Of a DNA stretch of 47,579 nucleotides, positions 35,669 through 43,239 are shown piece after piece. This DNA comes from Methylobacterium frigidaeris (GTDB taxonomy: Bacteria > Pseudomonadota > Alphaproteobacteria > Rhizobiales > Beijerinckiaceae). The stretch is taken from the NCBI RefSeq assembly GCF_022179185.1, contig NZ_BPQJ01000001.1, positions 326,959 to 374,537 of the forward strand. Direction: 5' to 3'. The translations under genes and the position numbers were made by a program. Position 1 is the stretch's first letter. Each line of letters opens with the position of its first letter. A model generated the notes under the pieces. That model did no database searches. It was given only the letters and a program-made list of their open reading frames with translations, and was not told the origin of the DNA.

Positions 35669-35882
35669 TCCGTGACCGGGGCGAGGATCCGCGCCGGCCC
35701 AGGGCCACTGATCCCAGCACGGTGTGCGGGGTGCGTTCCACCGAATGCCTTCCTCCGGGCCCGGATCCTCGCAAGGGGCTTGCCGGAACCGCCGGTCCCA
35801 GGTACCTACGGGCAGGGTGTCTGTCGCCGAGGCTGTCGTCCAATCGCACACTAGGCGCTCGGAGAGTGAAGACCAAACCCGA

Positions 35883-35958
35883 GGGCCTGTAGCTCAATGG
35901 TTAGAGCCGACCGCTCATAACGGTCTGGTTGCAGGTTCGAGTCCTGCCGGGCCCACCA
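35883..35958 (+). tRNA. tRNA with CAU anticodon, probably tRNA-Ile2
   Basis: A complete 76-base tRNA with encoded CCA. The acceptor pairs GGGCCTG with CGGGCCC, the D-arm has GCTCAATGGTTAGAGC, the anticodon stem-loop is ACCGCTCATAACGGT (anticodon CAT), and the T-arm is GCAGGTTCGAGTCCTGC. It lacks initiator features. The overall form fits the lysidine-modified isoleucine tRNA better than elongator Met, but sequence alone leaves this open. An integrase gene 66 bases beyond makes its 3' end the likely attachment site. Confidence 0.93.
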
Positions 35959-36024
35959 CTCTAACCCCTTGAAAATACTGCAAAGCGCCATCCGCACTAC
36001 GGAGTGATCTTCGGTTCAACGAAC

Positions 36025-37023
36025 CTAAGAGGCAGCCTTGCGCACGCTCGTGAAGTCCAGCACGTCGGCGGCCTTCCGGAGGTGGGTCGGGCTGAAACGA
36101 CCGTAGACCCGCTCGGTGATCGCCGTGTTCGAGTGGCCCAGCATCTGCGCTACTTCGGCCATCGGCACGCCGGCCTCGACCATGTGAACCGCTGCCGTGT
36201 GGCGCAGGACGTGGGGCGAGACCTTCTCCAGGCCGGCCGCCTTCACCGCGGCGTTGAACCCTGTCTTGATGCTGGCGACTGGGCCCCCGGCCCATTCGAT
36301 CACGTAGTCGGATAGAGCCTCGCGCTGCGCCTTGCTGAGGGCTGCCCGGAGCCCTGCATTCATCGGGACGATCGCCCGCCCTTTGCGCGGGCCGGTGTCG
36401 GAGGTGCGCAGGTTGATCTGCCCGCGTTCGAAATCGACCCGGTCCCATGTCAGCTCGAGCACGGCGCCGACGCGGGCGCCTGTGGCGAGCATGAGGTGGA
36501 TCGCGTTCTGGATGTGCGGCGCGGCCGGCGCGTCAAGGAGCTTTGCGATCTCGGGACGGGTCAGGTACCGCTCTTTCGGCGCGGGCTTCGCCGGACGTTC
36601 GATCTTCGGCGCCTTGTCCGGCCCGAGGGCCCAGAGCAGCACCGTGCGCAGATGCCCGAGCTCGGTCCAGATCGTGCCGTCGTGCTTGCCGGCGGCGCGG
36701 CGCTTCGCCGTGTAGTCCTTGCACATGTCGTTGTTGATCTGGTCGGGCCGAAGATGCCCGAAGTGCGGCCCCATCGCCTTCCATTCGTGCATCATCGCGA
36801 CCGCGACGCGTCGACCATCCTTCTCCCGCCGGTACCCCTCCCAGAGATCGGCGATAGTCGCGCCCTTGGGAGCGGCGACCTCGCGCCGGATCACGTCGAG
36901 GGCTTCGCGCTCCGCGTCCTTGGCCGTGAGTGCGTCAAGACGATAACGCCGTCGCTTGCCGTCGGCCCACCAGGAGACGACGTAGCGGCCATTGAGTCGT
37001 CCGATCCGATAGTCGCCTGACAT
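36025..37023 (-). CDS. tyrosine recombinase integrase
   Basis: A 332-residue phage-type integrase. The N-terminal region (to about residue 145) is the core-binding domain. Catalytic residues are visible: Arg184 in TGARVGAVLELTW, His271 and Arg274 in SPHVLRHTAA, His297 in LGHSN and Tyr307 in RVYGRF; Lys214 is a candidate for the beta-hairpin lysine. It points toward the tRNA, as is usual for islands integrated at a tRNA 3' end. Its 5' end overlaps the excisionase-like gene by 133 bases in another frame. Confidence 0.93.
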   Translation of the reverse strand: MSGDYRIGRLNGRYVVSWWADGKRRRYRLDALTAKDAEREALDVIRREVAAPKGATIADLWEGYRREKDGRRVAVAMMHEWKAMGPHFGHLRPDQINNDMCKDYTAKRRAAGKHDGTIWTELGHLRTVLLWALGPDKAPKIERPAKPAPKERYLTRPEIAKLLDAPAAPHIQNAIHLMLATGARVGAVLELTWDRVDFERGQINLRTSDTGPRKGRAIVPMNAGLRAALSKAQREALSDYVIEWAGGPVASIKTGFNAAVKAAGLEKVSPHVLRHTAAVHMVEAGVPMAEVAQMLGHSNTAITERVYGRFSPTHLRKAADVLDFTSVRKAAS

Positions 37024-37190
37024 TGCTCGAATTCCACCACCGCGTCGGGCGGTATCCTAAGCAGCCGCGAGCCGACGCGGAAAGCCCGCAATTCGCGCCG
37101 CTTGATGAGGTTGCGGACGTGGTTCGCCGAGCAGCCCCAGCGCTCGGCAACCTGCTCGGGTGTTAGGGGCCGCGGCACGGCGCTCGCCAT
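36891..37190 (-). CDS. excisionase-like helix-turn-helix protein
   Basis: A 99-residue protein. PLTPEQVAERWGCSANHVRNLIKRRELRAFRVGSRLLRIPPDAVVEFEQ is a MerR-like excisionase winged helix. The last 40 residues are low-complexity and encoded within the integrase start region. Adjacent to the integrase, it is the probable recombination directionality factor, or a regulator of int. Confidence 0.8.
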   Translation of the reverse strand: MASAVPRPLTPEQVAERWGCSANHVRNLIKRRELRAFRVGSRLLRIPPDAVVEFEQCQATIGSDDSMAATSSPGGPTASDGVIVLTHSRPRTRSAKPST

Positions 37191-37193
37191 GTC

Positions 37194-37769
37194 TTAGACC
37201 TCCTCTCCATCTGTGGGGACCGGTGCGGGGCGGTCGGCCCGCCACCCAACGAGCGGCATCCCGAGCGGCACGCGGCTGTGGCCGCGCGCCAGCGGATGGA
37301 TCGGCGCGCCGTCGGCGGTGAGCGCGAAGGCGTCCAATGGGTGGGTGCCGTCGAGCGACAGCGCCGCGATCACCCGGTCAGCGTGAAGCCCGGGCGCCAG
37401 CAGGTTGCCCCAAGCGACGATGCGCACGGACGCCGCGGCGGAGAGCGTTCGGATGCGGGCGAGGTTCGCGTGGCGCGCGGCCTTGAGCGCGGCCACGTCC
37501 TGGCCAGCCAGCAACGCCTCAAGCTCCCGCGGATCGGTGGCGATCCGGTCATCAGCGTTGACGACCGTGAACCCGCCGATGCCGGGCCGGTCCTGCAGGA
37601 GCGCCCGCAGCCGACAGATGGTCGGGTCGTTTCGATCCGCGCCGGCCGTGCTCGGGTTGCGCATGCAGACCAGCGCGCGCGGCTCATTGGACCACCAGCG
37701 GTCCAGTCGGTAGCGGTGCAGGCCGCAGGAGGAGAGCTCGGCCGAGCCGCGGAGGGGGTCAGTTCGCAT
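37194..37769 (-). CDS. DUF1643 domain protein
   Basis: A 191-residue protein. ALVCMRNPSTAGADRNDPTICRLRAL and GGFTVVNADDRIATDPREL match DUF1643, which is widespread on phages and mobile elements with no established function. The protein ends three bases before the excisionase ATG and overlaps the end of the larger fusion gene upstream by 11 bases, so the genes are co-transcribed. Confidence 0.82.
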   Translation of the reverse strand: MRTDPLRGSAELSSCGLHRYRLDRWWSNEPRALVCMRNPSTAGADRNDPTICRLRALLQDRPGIGGFTVVNADDRIATDPRELEALLAGQDVAALKAARHANLARIRTLSAAASVRIVAWGNLLAPGLHADRVIAALSLDGTHPLDAFALTADGAPIHPLARGHSRVPLGMPLVGWRADRPAPVPTDGEEV

Positions 37770-39009
37770 GCGCGCTCTCCCCGGCAGACGGGGTGGCCGT
37801 CACCAAATCAGCATCATCACCCGGCAAGACTCCGCGCCCGTGCCGGTTGGCTCGCTTGTGCCGGATCTTCGCGACGATCTCGGGCTTCATCGTGCGGGCA
37901 AGCTCAGCCTCAGCGCACGCCATCATGTCGAGGCCGGCCCACGCCGCGAGCGCGGCCAGGGTGTTCAGCGTGCCGCCCATCTCCAGTGCCGGCGTGCCGG
38001 CCGGGCGGCCCCATACGTAGCGGCCGATCGCGATATACCCCTCGAGCGTCTGGCCGAGAGCCTGCTGCAGCTCGGCATGCTCTTCGCCGGCGCGGTCCCG
38101 GCGCTCGGGCATGTCGGTTGGGTCATCCCCCGCGACGTACTGGAAATGCCGATAGACGCGGTCCTGGTAGCTGCCGCCGCAGCCGACCTGGAGCCCCCGG
38201 AGAGCGGACCGAACCCACGGATGATCATCGCCACGGCCGCTCACGAAGAGCGCCGCGAGGTCGCTCATGTGCCGCTCCTCGGCCTCATCGGCGGCGAGGC
38301 GGCGGGCCTGCGCGATCGCGTCGCCGGGGGCTTCGGTCGCGCGAGCTGTCACGGGTCCCGACAGCAGATCCTGCAGCGCGACAGCAGTGTGCTCCGCTTG
38401 GTCGGCCGAGACGCCAGCCCGAACGGCGGCGCCATCCCGGAAGTACCGGATACTGGCCTTCACTCGCTCCTCTAGGATGGACACCGTACCGGCCTGCCGC
38501 GCGCCCGGCACTGCCTCGAACCGCCCGTCGTCCATCTCAGCAGTCGAGCGGGCCCAGGCGAGGTTGCCATTCAGGGAGCGGTAGACGACGACCTCGGCGC
38601 CGTCGGAGAGCGGCGCACCGGCCTGAATCGCGGCCGTGTAGAGAAGCCTGTAACCATCAGGCGCCGTTTTGTGTGATGAGAGCGTGACCTGGCCGGTCCT
38701 GCTGCACCGATAGACCAGGACAAGGTCATAATCGGTCAGCGGCTCGTTGGTCTGTACCCGGGCGCCGCGGAACAGCACCTCGTAGAGACGGCCAGAGCGG
38801 ATGTGTCGGACGATCTCGGGCCCAGGCAGCTGCGCTCCTGGCACCGCGAACGGCCACGAGGTCTCGCGGCTCTCGCCGGAGCGGGATGGCACCTGGCCGG
38901 TCCCGCCGCAGGTCCGGCACTGGTCCTGCCGCGTCTCGGTATGCCGGTCCTCGTAGGTGGCCGAGCCGGTGCCGGAGCACGTGGCGCAGGGGACGGTGAT
39001 GGTGGGCAT
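37759..39009 (-). CDS. zinc-finger / DUF1653-like / MazG-like fusion protein
   Basis: A 416-residue island protein of mixed architecture. Residues 1-45 hold two DnaJ-type CxxCxGxG motifs (CATCSGTG and CRTCGGTG), a probable zinc site. The middle (about 65-190) has LYEVLFRGARVQTNEPLTDYDLVLVYR and a second similar EVVVYRSLNGNLAWARS, recalling DUF1653. The C-terminus (about 300-400) has EEHAELQQALGQ, an EExxE-type metal motif, and HKRANRHGRGVLPGDD, recalling phage MazG-like pyrophosphohydrolases. The combination suggests nucleotide handling by a phage-derived element. I know no characterised protein with this order. Confidence 0.7.
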   Translation of the reverse strand: MPTITVPCATCSGTGSATYEDRHTETRQDQCRTCGGTGQVPSRSGESRETSWPFAVPGAQLPGPEIVRHIRSGRLYEVLFRGARVQTNEPLTDYDLVLVYRCSRTGQVTLSSHKTAPDGYRLLYTAAIQAGAPLSDGAEVVVYRSLNGNLAWARSTAEMDDGRFEAVPGARQAGTVSILEERVKASIRYFRDGAAVRAGVSADQAEHTAVALQDLLSGPVTARATEAPGDAIAQARRLAADEAEERHMSDLAALFVSGRGDDHPWVRSALRGLQVGCGGSYQDRVYRHFQYVAGDDPTDMPERRDRAGEEHAELQQALGQTLEGYIAIGRYVWGRPAGTPALEMGGTLNTLAALAAWAGLDMMACAEAELARTMKPEIVAKIRHKRANRHGRGVLPGDDADLVTATPSAGESAHAN

Positions 39010-39071
39010 TGCTGTGCCTCATTTTGGGGTGAGCTAAGCTGGCGCGATAAAGCATCGAGTTGATCTTGAAA

Positions 39072-39087
39072 AAATTGTTGTCAATTT
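39072..39087. promoter_or_regulatory. palindromic operator-like site over a TTGACA box
   Basis: AAATTG-TTGT-CAATTT is a perfect inverted repeat. On the minus strand TTGACA (39084-39079) overlaps it and could be a -35 box for the fusion gene starting at 39009. No clear -10 box is seen at the right spacing. Confidence 0.4.
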
Positions 39088-39325
39088 ATTCGCCTTATCC
39101 TTGTGAGCGATGAATGTAACCCCATTTAACCTGAGCCTCGAACACATCTCCAGATGTATCGTTTACTCGTTGACTTTTTTTAATGATTTCATTTCTGAAT
39201 GTCATTTGATGTTGATCTGTGTTTATTGTTGCGGAGGCCCGCCGATGGAACGAGAATACAAAACGTGATCGGAAATCGAGGACATAGTCATAGAACATGT
39301 TCGTCGGCGTCCTATCGGAGACAGG

Positions 39326-39496
39326 ATGGTAAATTTTAAATTCATATTCGAAGATGGTCATGGAGATCCGCATATTTTCGAAATGGAAACCTTAGGTATA
39401 GACGAAAAAGGGTGCATATTTTTTGATGAATACATTAGGCAACTCATTGAAGCGCTCGACGAGACTTACAAAATAGTTCGGCCTGAGCCGAATTGA
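39326..39496 (+). CDS. small hypothetical protein, AT-rich gene
   Basis: A 56-residue reading frame beginning MVNFKFIFEDGHGDPHIFEM and ending in YKIVRPEPN. GGAG lies about seven bases ahead of the ATG and an in-frame stop bounds it upstream. It is acidic with alternating hydrophobic residues. The gene sits in a distinctly AT-rich patch (39060-39500) unlike the rest of the window, a sign of transfer. A minus-strand frame at 39095-39373 partly overlaps it and is the main alternative. Function unknown. Confidence 0.45.
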   Translation: MVNFKFIFEDGHGDPHIFEMETLGIDEKGCIFFDEYIRQLIEALDETYKIVRPEPN

Positions 39497-39664
39497 GATA
39501 TACATTCCTCATGATTCTATGACATCTGCGAACGAGGCGGGCATGGCGCTTACTGCCGCTTCGAAGAGCGGTAGGTCAGGTGCGCAGTGTCGGCTGCCCC
39601 TTCGGTCGATCAAGCCGCAGCGCGGGGATTGTAATCGTTCAACAAGTCGCTCTAAAAATTTCCA

Positions 39665-40009
39665 GTGATCCGGCACAAATCTCCGAAATTTCAAGCGATC
39701 ACTGGATGTTGGATCGATTTGGGAGCAAGAAAGTTGGCGCGCGCAAAGTCGAATACGCTGATGAGGCGCTGTACCCTCTGGGTGGAGGGCAAAGGCAAAG
39801 CGATTTTGTGCGATGTGCGCGATGTCAGAAGCTCTGGTGCTCTCGTTGTCGTTGACCCAGGTGTTTGCCCTCACGACAGGATTGTTCTTCGGTTGCGCAA
39901 CGCCAGAGATTTCCTTCTCTGTCGAGTCGTATGGCGCGGGCGAAACGAGATCGCCGTGGTCTTTCTCTCCAGGCGCGAGAAGGTCGAGTTTGGATTGGCA
40001 GCGTACTGA
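39665..40009 (+). CDS. PilZ-like domain protein
   Basis: A 114-residue frame starting at GTG 39665. LWVEGKGKAILCDVRDVRSSGALVVVDPG and FLLCRVVWRGRNEIAVVFL follow the PilZ pattern (D-x-S-x-x-G-A, then C-R-V-x-W-R and a V-x-F strand), though the usual RxxxR c-di-GMP motif is at best degenerate (RRCTLW). It may be a decayed or divergent member. The GTG shares GTGA with the stop of a 48-codon frame from 39522, which lacks a ribosome site. Confidence 0.45.
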   Translation: MIRHKSPKFQAITGCWIDLGARKLARAKSNTLMRRCTLWVEGKGKAILCDVRDVRSSGALVVVDPGVCPHDRIVLRLRNARDFLLCRVVWRGRNEIAVVFLSRREKVEFGLAAY

Positions 40010-40181
40010 CGTTTCCTCGAACGCGCCGCCGCCGCCCGCGAAGCTATGGATGATCATGTCGCGCGGCATCACGGCTGCTCCGGCGTGCTGTCGATGTTGG
40101 TGGGGTGAGCGAATCAGCCTGAGCCCGGCCTGAACTGGAACAGGCCGAGAGCGTTGACGTGCCTTCAGGAGGAGGCACACC

Positions 40182-40382
40182 ATGAACACGGACAACGGGA
40201 AGATGGCCGAGTCCACCTACGATGCCGGCAAGGGCAAGCCCGCCTCTCAAGCGACCGAGGACGACATTGCTGCTCCCCGCCTGACTCCGCAGGGGCGCGA
40301 GAACCCGGAAGCCGCCGGTGAGGATGCGACCGATCCGAACGGCGGAGCGAAGCAGGGACAGCGCGATAAGGCGGAGGGATAG
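40182..40382 (+). CDS. small hydrophilic hypothetical protein
   Basis: A 66-residue, Gly/Ala/Asp/Glu-rich, probably disordered protein beginning MNTDNGKMAESTYDAGKGKP. AGGAGG lies 12 bases ahead of the ATG, a strong ribosome site. No domain is recognised. Such short disordered proteins are frequent in this bacterial group. It stands alone on the plus strand within the mostly minus-strand island. Confidence 0.6.
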   Translation: MNTDNGKMAESTYDAGKGKPASQATEDDIAAPRLTPQGRENPEAAGEDATDPNGGAKQGQRDKAEG

Positions 40383-40411
40383 CGGCTCGCGATCAAGGCT
40401 GCGGTCGACCA

Positions 40412-40756
40412 TCAGCGCCCGCTCACGCTCGTCGCCACCATCGGCAGCTCGCCGCGCTCGGCCAGCGCCTCGAGGTCCGGGATCATCTCCGCCTTGATCT
40501 CGGCCCGGGCGTAGGACCAGCCCGGCAATAGGTCGTGCTGGTACTGGCCGTTGACCCGGCACAAGCCCGGGACGCCGGACCACCGCTCGATCCACACCCC
40601 GCGGCGCGGGCGGGTCATGTCGATGTGCATCACGTTGCGTTCCCCGAGCCGGGTGTGGTCGGCGATGACGGCGTGGAGGGTCCGGGCGGCGCGGGCCGCG
40701 GCGGCACGCTCCTGCATGGTCGGCGGTGGGAGGGGCTTCTGGGCACGGTCAGTCAC
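40412..40756 (-). CDS. hypothetical island protein
   Basis: A 114-residue protein starting at GTG 40756, eight bases inside the preceding gene, with GGGAGG properly spaced. MQERAAAARAARTLHAVIADHTRLG is helical; GVWIERWSGVPGLCRVNGQYQHDLLPGWSYARAEIKAEMI follows. No known family recognised. An ATG at 40780 is the alternative start. Last gene of the overlapping minus-strand set. Confidence 0.6.
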   Translation of the reverse strand: MTDRAQKPLPPPTMQERAAAARAARTLHAVIADHTRLGERNVMHIDMTRPRRGVWIERWSGVPGLCRVNGQYQHDLLPGWSYARAEIKAEMIPDLEALAERGELPMVATSVSGR

Positions 40757-41042
40757 ATCCGCCTCCCGACGATCCGCCATCACTGGACGAGGACGAGCCG
40801 CCATCCGACGCGCAGGACCCGTCGTCGTGGCTGTGGCTCACCGACGTGTCGGGTGCCGCGTGGCCGCCGTAGAGCGGCGACAGCGGGTGCAGCGGGCTGA
40901 GCGTGTCGAGGGAATTGCCGGGCAGCGAGGCGCTCGCGCTCGGCGCCCCGTTGGCTCGCCACTGGTACTCGCGGCGCCGAGCCTCCATTGCCTCCCGGCG
41001 CGCCCTCTCCTCGCGGCGGCGTTTGGACCATTCGACAATCAT
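40749..41042 (-). CDS. hypothetical protein with Ser/Gly-rich tail ending in GGGCD
   Basis: A 97-residue protein. The N-terminal 30 residues are strongly basic and helical (KRRREERARREAMEARRREYQ). The C-terminus is almost entirely Ser, Gly and Asp (DGGSSSSSDGGSSGGGCD) with two Cys. No family recognised. Its ATG overlaps the stop of the upstream gene (ATGA). Confidence 0.55.
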   Translation of the reverse strand: MIVEWSKRRREERARREAMEARRREYQWRANGAPSASASLPGNSLDTLSPLHPLSPLYGGHAAPDTSVSHSHDDGSCASDGGSSSSSDGGSSGGGCD

Positions 41043-41539
41043 GCCGTCCTCCCCGCCGTCGCTGCCGGCCCGATCGCCCGGTGCACTGCCGCCGTCAGGG
41101 CCCGTGCCCGGCTCAGCCGCACCTCCGGCGCCCCGCGTGGCCGCACCGGCTGCTCGACCGTGACGCGCCCGCCTGCCTCGACAGCTTCGACCGCCTCGAC
41201 GAGGCAGGGATGGCGCTCCATGAGGTTGGCGACGCGCCGCAGGTCGAGGCGCCTGCCGCCGATCTGGACGAAAAGGGGCGGCGCATCGTCCGATGGCGGC
41301 TGACCGGTCCGTTCATCGGCAAGGAATCGGCTGACGGCCATTACGAGCCGATCGGCTCCCGCGAGCGCCGAGACCGTCACGTCGATATTGGCTCGCGCCT
41401 GATGGGTGACCGGCAGGTCGTGCAGGCCCTCCAATCGCTCGGCATGCCGCCGGCAGCGGTCCTGGTGCAGGGCCGCGGTTTGGAGGTCGCGCCCGAGGGC
41501 GCCCAGGTCGTGATCGCGCAGGGCGTCGGCGAGGGTCAT
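41039..41539 (-). CDS. hypothetical island protein
   Basis: A 166-residue protein, mostly helical by appearance. It opens MTLADALRDHDLGALGRDLQ and later has VTVSALAGADRLVMAVSRFLADERTG. No family is recognised. It overlaps the XRE regulator stop and the next ATG by four bases each, so it is part of one tightly packed operon. Confidence 0.6.
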   Translation of the reverse strand: MTLADALRDHDLGALGRDLQTAALHQDRCRRHAERLEGLHDLPVTHQARANIDVTVSALAGADRLVMAVSRFLADERTGQPPSDDAPPLFVQIGGRRLDLRRVANLMERHPCLVEAVEAVEAGGRVTVEQPVRPRGAPEVRLSRARALTAAVHRAIGPAATAGRTA

Positions 41540-41874
41540 CGCGCGACCTCCCTGCGAGCGAGGTCGGCCATCAGGCGCCCGATGTAGGCCCGACCCTCAG
41601 CCGGAAGGGTGCGCAGCGTCCGGACCGTGTCGGCCTCGTCACGAGAGAGGCTGAGAGCTTGGGCGTCCCAAGCCAGGTCGCCGACATCGACCTCGAGCGC
41701 GGCGGCAATCCGCGCCAGCTTGTCGTGCGGTATTGCACCGCCGCGCTCGTAACCGGAGACGGCGCCGCGGGCCAGCCTTGCCCGGTCCGCCAGCTCGACC
41801 TGGGTCATACGCCGCCGTTTGCGGATCTGGACGATGCGCTCGCTGACGGCGCGGTCGCGCGTGCTGCTGCTCAT
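41536..41874 (-). CDS. XRE-family transcriptional regulator
   Basis: A 112-residue protein. RIVQIRKRRRMTQVELADRARLARGAVSGYERGGAIPHDKLARIAAALEVDVGDL is a Cro/CI-type helix-turn-helix. A helical C-terminus of about 40 residues follows. GAGGAG precedes ATG 41874; the longer upstream frame is out of phase with the HNH gene and is rejected. It may control the island's overlapping gene set. Confidence 0.88.
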   Translation of the reverse strand: MSSSTRDRAVSERIVQIRKRRRMTQVELADRARLARGAVSGYERGGAIPHDKLARIAAALEVDVGDLAWDAQALSLSRDEADTVRTLRTLPAEGRAYIGRLMADLARREVAR

Positions 41875-42281
41875 GACGGGCTCCTCTGGCTGTAGAGGGA
41901 TCGACGGGGCGGGAGGGACTTGGTCAGCGGCGCGGTCGCGCGGCGGGCCGGCCGGCCTGGCGGCAGCGGCTGGCCGCCGGCGATTGGGCGGGCGTGCGGA
42001 TCCCTGACGCCGTGGTGGGCGTCGGACTGGCGCCGGGCCTTGTCGATCCGCCTGCGGTCGTTCGCCGTCTTGCGGTCGTGGCAGTCGGTGCAGAGGACCT
42101 GAGCGTTCGAGAGGACCGCGGGGCCGCCGAGGGCATCCGGAACCACGTGGTCGACCTCGAACCGGCCGACCTGCAGGCGGCAAGAGCAGCGCTCACCTGT
42201 CGACAACAGGCCCTCGCACTGGCCGGCGGCGCGCTTGATGGCCTCGCGCTGCACTTTCTTGGAGAAATTCGTCCGGGCCAT
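41871..42281 (-). CDS. HNH endonuclease
   Basis: A 136-residue nuclease. EVDHVVPDALGGPAVLSNAQVLCTDCHDRKTANDRRRIDKARR gives the DH...N...H core; the CxxC-like pairs (CEGLL...CSC and CTDC) probably bind structural zinc. The tail is Pro/Arg-rich. Overlaps the XRE gene start by four bases. HNH proteins of this size are common in prophages, near the packaging genes or in replication regions. Confidence 0.87.
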   Translation of the reverse strand: MARTNFSKKVQREAIKRAAGQCEGLLSTGERCSCRLQVGRFEVDHVVPDALGGPAVLSNAQVLCTDCHDRKTANDRRRIDKARRQSDAHHGVRDPHARPIAGGQPLPPGRPARRATAPLTKSLPPRRSLYSQRSPS

Positions 42282-42282
42282 C

Positions 42283-42801
42283 TCAGGCGGCCCTCCCCGC
42301 CTCACGGGACAGCGTGCCGGGTGCGGTGCCGATCAGCTCGTCGATGACCGAGAGCACCGCGTCTTTCGACCGCTGGAAACCATCTCGGCCCATCGCGCGC
42401 ATGCTTTGGCTCTTGGCCGTCCAGCGCACGACGACGGAATCCTTCACCCGAACCACGGCCGTATCCTCAACCGGACGGAGGAACGCGGCGATTCGGATTG
42501 CCTCGGCCTTCGAGGAGGCGACGAAGGTCACCTCGTCCCGATAGCCAGCCCGGATGAGCGCCCACTTGCGCAGGTGGTCGGGTGTCGGAAATCGGCCCGC
42601 CAGATCCTCCGGGAGGTTCGACCATCCGTCCCGGACACAGGCGAAATAGTGAGCGTGAGAGGCGGCGCTGCGGGCCTCGTGCTCGACGAGGATGTAGCGC
42701 TCGCCGATCACGAACTGCCGGTCGCACAGCTCGGGGAGAAGCTGCGGCGCGACGGGCTCGCGGTCTCGGCCGTGACGGTCTTCTATCACACGAGCGAGCA
42801 T
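42283..42801 (-). CDS. phage-associated hypothetical protein, start probably replaced
   Basis: About 172 residues, start uncertain (42801 or 42843). From about position 42720 downward the protein reads CDRQFVIGERYILVEHEARSAASHAHYFA, then WSNLPEDLAGRFPTPDHLRKWALI and AKSQSMRAMGRDGFQRSKDAVLSVIDELIG. I recognise this as a protein common in Rhizobiales prophages, function unknown. The N-terminal stretch before CDRQ is the reverse complement of umuC and carries no ribosome site. The native start therefore appears lost at the junction. Confidence 0.6.
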   Translation of the reverse strand: MLARVIEDRHGRDREPVAPQLLPELCDRQFVIGERYILVEHEARSAASHAHYFACVRDGWSNLPEDLAGRFPTPDHLRKWALIRAGYRDEVTFVASSKAEAIRIAAFLRPVEDTAVVRVKDSVVVRWTAKSQSMRAMGRDGFQRSKDAVLSVIDELIGTAPGTLSREAGRAA

Positions 42802-43206
42802 GACCGCGGCGACCCGATGCGCTCGGTCTCGACGGTGGTGCACATGCCGGAGGCAACGAACGACACCCGGCGCCTGATCGACGCTGCGATCCGCGGCGTC
42901 GCGAAGACCTGGCGCGAGCAGGGACCGGCGCCTTGGCGCTACAGCAAGGCGGGCCTGGTCACCACCGACCTCGTGCCGCTCGAGGAGGCGCCCCGACCCC
43001 TCTTCGATGCGCTCGACCGCGAGAAGTCCGGTGCGCTGATGGCGGCGATGGACGCTTGCAACAGCCGGTTCGGGCGCGGCGCCGTGGTGCCGGCGCGGGC
43101 GGGACTAGTAGAGAAGCGCAGTTGGAGCACCAAATTCGAGATGCGGTCGCCGCGGTTCACGACGCGGTTGAGCGAAGTGCCGATGGTAAGCGCGGCTGCT
43201 CAATGA
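42727..43206 (+). pseudogene. umuC: truncated umuC (Y-family DNA polymerase), C-terminal part only
   Basis: About 159 codons matching the C-terminal portion of UmuC: LGEKLRRDGLAVSAVTVFYHTSEHDRGDP, then LIDAAIRGVAKTWREQG, WRYSKAGLVTTDLVPLEEA and RSWSTKFEMRSPRFTTR. The catalytic palm with its acidic residues, normally in the first two thirds of about 420 residues, is absent. Upstream of 42727 the frame runs antisense through the island gene. No promoter or start is visible, so it is non-functional for synthesis. No umuD is present. Confidence 0.85.
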
Positions 43207-43239
43207 GACCGCCTGCACCCTAACCGCTGCTATGGGCAC

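Noticed and set aside
35883..35958. Elongator tRNA-Met reading of the CAU tRNA
   Set aside because: Not excluded, but the arm sequences look closer to the lysidine-type isoleucine tRNA.
39095..39373. Minus-strand frame of 92 codons in the AT-rich patch
   Set aside because: Plausible composition, but no ribosome site at either ATG and it conflicts with the better-supported plus-strand 56-codon gene; kept only as an alternative.
39509..40216. Minus-strand frame of 235 codons in the island
   Set aside because: Opposes the PilZ-like and small plus-strand genes; no domain, no ribosome site, mixed composition.
40749..40860. Tandem-repeat locus suggested by Ser/Gly codons
   Set aside because: The codons vary and no DNA period is kept, so it is low-complexity coding rather than a DNA repeat.
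42235..42726. Apparent 5' extension of the umuC frame
   Set aside because: It is the antisense of the phage-type gene and shows no polymerase similarity, so umuC is treated as truncated.
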